Origin: Plasmopara viticola
Taxonomy: Eukaryota; Oomycota; Peronosporomycetes; Peronosporales; Peronosporaceae
NCBI GenBank assembly: GCA_001695595.3
Contig: MBPM02000079.1
Coordinates: forward strand, 62,001-126,000
Direction: 5' to 3'
DNA: 64,000 bases
A program made the translations under genes and the position numbers. The notes below the pieces were generated by a model. That model was given only the letters and a program-made list of their open reading frames with translations. It was not told where the DNA came from and made no database searches. Below, one piece after another: positions 60,301-64,000 of the stretch; the stretch's first letter is position 1; the number at the start of each line of letters is the position of its first letter.

Positions 60301-62138
60301 TGTTCCGACATGACTGCCAGTTTCCGACATTTGACATCGTTCGCACAGATCAATACGTCGAATCCTGCTTCGTTCTGACCTAAAACACTAGCTTTAGAGA
60401 CGGAAGGGGCAAGATGCGAAGGTGGTGCAAGACATGCGGCAGAATGTGATTCAGACAATGACTTTCTCGCTTCTTTTCTCGACGTACTATCCGAAATTCC
60501 AGTATCCTTCTCCCTTGTTGCAACTCTCGTAACTTCATTACTACAACAACCCGTTTCGCCATCCCAGAGACTACACACTGAGCCAGACACGACGATAAAT
60601 TGATTCACCAAAGAGTGGTAAAACGCTCGGAGAGGCACTTCATCAAGTTGTTGCACGCGCACGCTGTCAAGACGCTGGAGCGTGCACGAGTTGGACGCAG
60701 CAACCCAAAGGTCTCGACTGTGTGGATACATGCTCACAAAGGCCACGGGCTCCATCGGCGTTGACGACGTTCCCACGTGAAAGGTTTCGAGCTGTACTGC
60801 TTGAGAAATGCTTGCGTTCGTGGACTTGGCATTGCCTCGCGAGATATCCCACACCTTGAACACGCCTTGACAGTCTGCCGTGATGGCCCGTTCCGACTGA
60901 AAAGTGGCGAGCTGGAGACCAACGAGGGGTGCGCGATGCCCCGATAACTCGACCACCACTTGGCGAGACGCGAGATCCCACGCAAAAGCATTATAATCAA
61001 ACCCAGCACTCAGGAGCAAATCGTGCTGCTTAGAGTAGCAAAGTTGGCGAACGCCACGGTCATGGGCGACAAGAGGGCCGCGAGTTCGACCGTCGCTGAG
61101 GTTCCACAATTGGATCCCGTGTCGAAGGTCGCACGTTGCTAGCAAGTCGTGGACGGGGATCTCGAGTGCGTCCATGAGCAAGTCCAAGTGCCCGGAAAGA
61201 CGGTGCACGAGAACTTGCGTCTCGTTATCAAGCAGTTTCCATACGTTGACGGTCAAATCATTTCCTGAACCAAGGAGCAAAGCAGAAGAGTCGCAAAAGC
61301 GGAGCATTCTCTGTGCGGTAGTGGTCGTAAGGCCCGCATGTGGCAACCATTTAAACGTTCTGCTTGGTGGCGTCGTGTACGGCACTGAAACCTTCCGTGA
61401 CTCGACCAATTCGTAGAACGAGATCCCACAATCTGTTGTACTCACGCCGAGCCACAGGAAACGATGAATAAAAACTGCGTCGAGGATCGAAACACTGGAC
61501 GATTGTAAAGGAGGTACTGCTACGTACTCGTCCACACGTGCTACGGGCGTTTTCAACTTCCCCGTCCCAATTCGACTTGCAATTGTTGCAAAAGATGGTT
61601 GGCATCCCTTTGCACTTGCCACGTTCACATGCGTGACGAAGTTGCCGTCGCCTGTGAACACTTTCACGGCTTGTGCGGCCTTTTCCAAAACGAGAAACAG
61701 TTGAAACTCGGCCGACCATTTCAGTGTGTGAACCTCAGTGTTGAGCGGATTCAAACCAGTACTTTCATGCGCTTTCGAGAGTAATCTTGGGTATGCCGTC
61801 GTCTTCAGTGCATGTTTTACATTACGTTCATATCGATGCTTGAGGGTAACCGTGCCTTGCGTTCGTGACGCAATCATCCCGGCATCGACGCAGAAACTTG
61901 TGAATTCGTTAAATTCCATCCTGCCGTCCCCATTAATGTCAATTTCTTCAAACAGATCGATCAGTGCACTGACAATTGCAACCTTTTCTTCTCGTGTCTT
62001 GGACAGAGGCAAATTCGACAAGACAATGTCGACAAAATCGACGAGTGGCAACCCACTCTTCAATCGCTTTTCCCGCTCGCGAAAGGCATTGGCAATAGTG
62101 GAGAAGCCGGCACCTTTCAGGCGCAACACTATGTCCAT
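57330..62138 (-). CDS. Large WD40-repeat protein with N-terminal EF-hand (1602 aa)
   Basis: One unbroken 1602-codon frame from the first in-frame ATG at 62138; the frame opens slightly earlier, at a TTG, which I do not use. Near residues 67-78 is a canonical EF-hand loop, DINGDGRMEFNE (D-x-N-x-D-G-x-x-x-F-x-E). WD40-type blades follow across about 150-900 (VNVWKLL, HGIQLWNLS, FAWDL, FKVWDIS, VGIWDPS) and another, VTCGLDMCVFVWNWE, near 1140. The C-terminal third is basic, Lys/Arg-rich and helical. EF-hand plus WD40 architecture resembles WDR49/WDR64-type proteins, some of which are found in cilia; that link is inference. Its stop lies 85 bp before nothing coding, and upstream only ~105 bp separate it from the next gene's stop. 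Confidence 0.9.
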   Translation of the reverse strand: MDIVLRLKGAGFSTIANAFREREKRLKSGLPLVDFVDIVLSNLPLSKTREEKVAIVSALIDLFEEIDINGDGRMEFNEFTSFCVDAGMIASRTQGTVTLKHRYERNVKHALKTTAYPRLLSKAHESTGLNPLNTEVHTLKWSAEFQLFLVLEKAAQAVKVFTGDGNFVTHVNVASAKGCQPSFATIASRIGTGKLKTPVARVDEYVAVPPLQSSSVSILDAVFIHRFLWLGVSTTDCGISFYELVESRKVSVPYTTPPSRTFKWLPHAGLTTTTAQRMLRFCDSSALLLGSGNDLTVNVWKLLDNETQVLVHRLSGHLDLLMDALEIPVHDLLATCDLRHGIQLWNLSDGRTRGPLVAHDRGVRQLCYSKQHDLLLSAGFDYNAFAWDLASRQVVVELSGHRAPLVGLQLATFQSERAITADCQGVFKVWDISRGNAKSTNASISQAVQLETFHVGTSSTPMEPVAFVSMYPHSRDLWVAASNSCTLQRLDSVRVQQLDEVPLRAFYHSLVNQFIVVSGSVCSLWDGETGCCSNEVTRVATREKDTGISDSTSRKEARKSLSESHSAACLAPPSHLAPSVSKASVLGQNEAGFDVLICANDVKCRKLAVMSEQGTLSVLNCQNFVQLRQCNESFLSSTRAARPSLSAKKGPDGTLAKSCAVAGLHYCSDNKLVIVADAGTSAITVIDDSSSQDLSNGMVILRRLSNIPGSISASAYSFHASIVATVAVDSNSVKIALWDFETLAHVGNCDFDNEDDALRGASGWSIQKLEFWSELPILLASDACGGVYFFAVRPLPHARTGKLLHAFINRDHVENAQQKEVHRTIDETVDVESKRRQRKAEEGLKKVVARKVSAKRLQKYYLSPTSMIEPLPVPCTLLAASVVTCMKMVVDEERERYLLFIGDDQGNVGIWDPSPMVQRLALAKIAKKKCRHLRRGYQPKAMFQRSYLEKPLSRDGSEMKQRVGHRQSMRRDCAGGTTTPFLPENDTMRRNARTSDHKSKLRHRKLSRGLHSPQSPRRTSLAHVHVKESTAANVVAAAEFLRCKGKASTFAKHRPLSSRTASKSFKAWPGKACYERFPQDVMLVRRWQAHTDAVTSLEISHHPNIVVTCGLDMCVFVWNWEGVCLGKLFDPENQGPWPWCFQKDSAMRTTARENLVDKLLQQIERTATEKIKVRRQTLYAEQVDRATSNKGRQVNALLLEHVISKNSEIKLLELESQAETKETSKNFKLREVQDTSSPTLATQVTSAPTLTTPRQLLRLQSLNQLGLRVQARRSGHKGAHRTMDQIAFLEVEDLKMDKTYLETELSITCPVASSRGRRPTRDAAIRQQTQQEYKVAQEAVATRAKLARKAREMYSNMEVVLSKHRKHRPDGEDQDLEASNFLKQHFPPSVLAGRPQTAPTRSLKKSASTRDVASYHARKNKVQQLQVSASESLLPTRKDAFFQPSISKMLKVDKCRRRSSLDDVFTEETYCYRQDRILYQKTNETMESDGSLQEPRSFCKLREINDIIDKVHTYCKQDCASTRPCTAPTIRQRSRVLLGSTEQIHNELSNGTTRKVEVLRQHLERTKRRMNEALRTHELRPNYTTNAKTDAIANLHLKVPKA

Positions 62139-62243
62139 GGCTTGGACGACAAAATACAAGGGCAGTTGGCGTGGTCGTGCCGCCTTTTCGAGACCGTGTC
62201 ATTGAGGAAACCCAAATTTAGGAACTTTCAAAATTGATTTTAT
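62139..62243. other. Very short intergenic gap (WD40/EF-hand promoter)
   Basis: 105 bp between the stop of the glycosyltransferase and the ATG of the WD40/EF-hand gene, both minus-strand. The promoter must lie here or within the upstream gene's 3' end. Confidence 0.5.
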
Positions 62244-63972
62244 TTACAGACCTACGCCGGCATCCACACCGTGTTGGTTCCGGATCCTGCCACGCAAGCT
62301 CGGGTGGCTCTTGGCATAGGAATACGAGCGTAGTGCCTTCATCTTGCGTGCAAAAAAGACGGTATCAAAGTAATATTGCTGCAGCGCTTTGTGCGCCCGT
62401 TGCTCGCGCTCTTGTAGCGTGGAATTTTGCAAGACTGTCATGACCGTATCGCACACGTCGTCGTACTCAAACTTGCCGACGAGGCCCGAGATGTTGCGGA
62501 GGGCAAACGGTCGATTGGAGACGCCCCCCATAAACTGCTCGCCGTACGAAATCACTCGTGCGTGGATGAGCGCCCCAGACGACGGGGTGATCAACTCGTT
62601 CATTGGCGCGGCATTCGTCGTGATGATGAACGCATTGGCCGACCGGGCCTGGTTGATGTAGTGCCCGTAGCCTTCCATCATGCTTGGACACAAGAAGTAC
62701 CGGCCTTGAGCAACGACGTGGCCAAACTCAGTGGCGGACAATCGCCCCGTGTGCAAATAGACGTTTGGACTCTTGGTCAGGCGTGGCCCGTAGTCGGAAA
62801 ACGAGCCATTGTACAATTCCTGGTCCACGTAAAAGTCGAGGCGTGGCAAGTCCGGCTCTCTGAGCCAGCAGTCCAATACTTGGCGCGTGCCTTTTTGAAT
62901 GCTCTTGCCTGCTGTATGGAGGAACGAGACGTTGGCAAACTGCTTTGGCGGCGCCGTAGGGCCTGGATTTGCAGCCAACTCTTTTTGGACCAAGAGGGCC
63001 AAGTTTGTCGTCGTGTGGCGCGTATACACGACACGCGTGTCTCGCGGATTGCCCTCCTGACGAAACCACTTGTTTAAATATCGCGCACAGAGCGCCGTTT
63101 TGCATAAAATGACATTTGCTCGCCAGTAGTGCCTTTCGTTTAGCTCATACATTTCAATATTTGGCATCAGGTACAATGGCTTCGTGCGCGGCCAATCTAG
63201 GGCATCGGGAACTCCCTCCCAATAGTGATTAAAAAAGAGCATGGGGGTATGAGGACATAAGTCATGGTACGTGATACTCCGGTTACGTTTCACGTCCTCA
63301 AACTTTACTTCGAGCACCCATCGAGGCAACATGCGGGACCCTAAAACTGTTGATGAGAATGTCAGTAAAAAGCCAAGAAGCAACTTTAGAATACGTGCTT
63401 GTCGTACATTTTGTATACGCTGCGGCATCTTCGCAATAGCCAAAATTGCGCAAATGATGCGGAAGAAAAAGTTCGACATCCGGACAAACGCGAAGTTTCT
63501 CGAGCAACATGGGGTCACTACGATTTACGATTTCACGTAGCTCTTCAACTCTGTCCTGTCCATTGTGTCCAAATGTCCACGGGATGACACTGTTCTTGTG
63601 CGTCACACACGCTCGATGGAGGGCGTTTTCGTGCAAGAGATCGCTCTCGTCAATGTAGTGACTCCAGTCCACCTCAAATATTTCTTCAGGATAGTAGGAA
63701 GCGTCATTCACAGAGGACTCATTCGAAGAAGCAAGAATTGGCGAAGCTTCTTCTGCTGCATTCAGCAATTGCTGGACTCGATCATCAGGTGTGACGTCTG
63801 ATTTTAAATACGCGACTTCAAAAAGAATGCCACACAGGGTTGCTATCAATACTGCACACAGAAGCAACTGCAACACTACGGGCGGTGCGGGGCGCGACTT
63901 TGCAGTGCTTGCTTCCTTTGTCGATTGCACGACCGAGGTGGTAAAGGCACTTCGTGACACATCAATCGACAT
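62244..63972 (-). CDS. Type II membrane glycosyltransferase, GT-B/GT4-like (intact copy)
   Basis: Exon 1 63972-63408, intron 63407-63347 (61 nt, GTACGA donor, CTGAC branch-like site, CAACAG acceptor) and exon 2 63346-62244 give 555 aa. Without splicing the reading frame breaks, because the 61-nt intron is not a multiple of three. With it the junction AAAYTKFLGSRMLPRW matches the paralogue at 49585. A signal-anchor lies at about residues 30-52 (VLQLLLCAVLIATLCGILFEVAYL). Conserved blocks shared with the paralogue are DWSHYI, GYCEDAAAYTK, YHDLCPHTP, LMPNIEMYEL, RANVILCKTALC, TRHTTTNLAL and EGYGHYINQARS. The last resembles the acceptor/nucleotide-binding motif of GT-B transferases. A Golgi location is expected; substrate unknown. 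The ATG at 63972 is used (the frame opens at a TTG upstream). Confidence 0.88.
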
Positions 63973-64000
63973 GTCCAACGTAGCTGCCCAGTAGAAAGAC
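63973..64000. other. Window edge
   Basis: 28 bases upstream of the glycosyltransferase start codon; too short to interpret. Confidence 0.5.

Noticed and set aside
62139..62159. Extended N-terminus for the WD40/EF-hand protein
   Set aside because: The extra seven codons begin with TTG, not ATG; the first ATG is at 62138.

Overview
The window reads as nuclear DNA of an oomycete (Phytophthora or downy-mildew type). Dense, intron-poor housekeeping genes with short GT-AG introns (56-90 nt) alternate with islands of decayed transposable elements. The protein repertoire fits: a START-like plus FYVE-type zinc-finger protein, Ty1/copia and Ty3/gypsy remnants, a Mutator-like element with long inverted repeats, and SINEs with target-site duplications. 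A SAS-4/CPAP-like centriole protein, a MOK-type kinase and a WD40/EF-hand protein suggest a flagellated (zoospore-forming) lineage. That is inference; the species cannot be fixed from this window. I recognised no tRNA, rRNA or CRISPR.

Layout. 1-3094 (-): 5' part of VPS15, open to the window edge. 3.1-12.7 kb: repeat-rich, with a copia gag relic, one small candidate secreted protein and a diverged tandem duplication. 12.76-16.25 kb (-): four-exon SAS-4/CPAP-like gene. 17.07-17.42 kb (+): two-exon complex I NDUFB10-like subunit, tail-to-tail with a five-exon coiled-coil protein (17.49-19.02 kb, -). 19.15-20.45 kb: Mutator-like element with ~180-bp inverted repeats, followed by a tRNA-derived SINE. 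20.8-24.1 kb: decayed DNA. 24.15-26.63 kb (-): CDC48/p97 with an 11-nt first coding exon. 27.07-28.05 kb (-): five-exon Bax inhibitor-1. 28.1-38.3 kb: transposon island with gypsy relics, tandem repeats and two copies of a ~325-bp SINE-like family. 38.34-40.08 kb (+): six-exon tRNA dihydrouridine synthase (DUS2-like) with a C-terminal C2H2 finger. 40.50-41.97 kb (-): MOK-like kinase. 42.0-49.5 kb: repeat island with a third SINE-like copy. 49.6-51.2 kb (+): frameshifted glycosyltransferase. 52.25-52.87 kb (+): small Cys-rich membrane protein. 53.13-55.18 kb (-): START/FYVE protein. 57.33-62.14 kb (-): giant WD40/EF-hand protein. 62.24-63.97 kb (-): intact paralogue of the glycosyltransferase.

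Functional themes are endosome/autophagy signalling (VPS15, FYVE protein), proteostasis and ER stress (CDC48, BI-1), centriole/cilium (SAS-4, MOK, perhaps the WD40/EF-hand protein) and secretory-pathway glycosylation. Neighbours do not form an operon-like unit. Splice models were built by hand from reading-frame continuity, splice signals and remembered family alignments; none has transcript support here.
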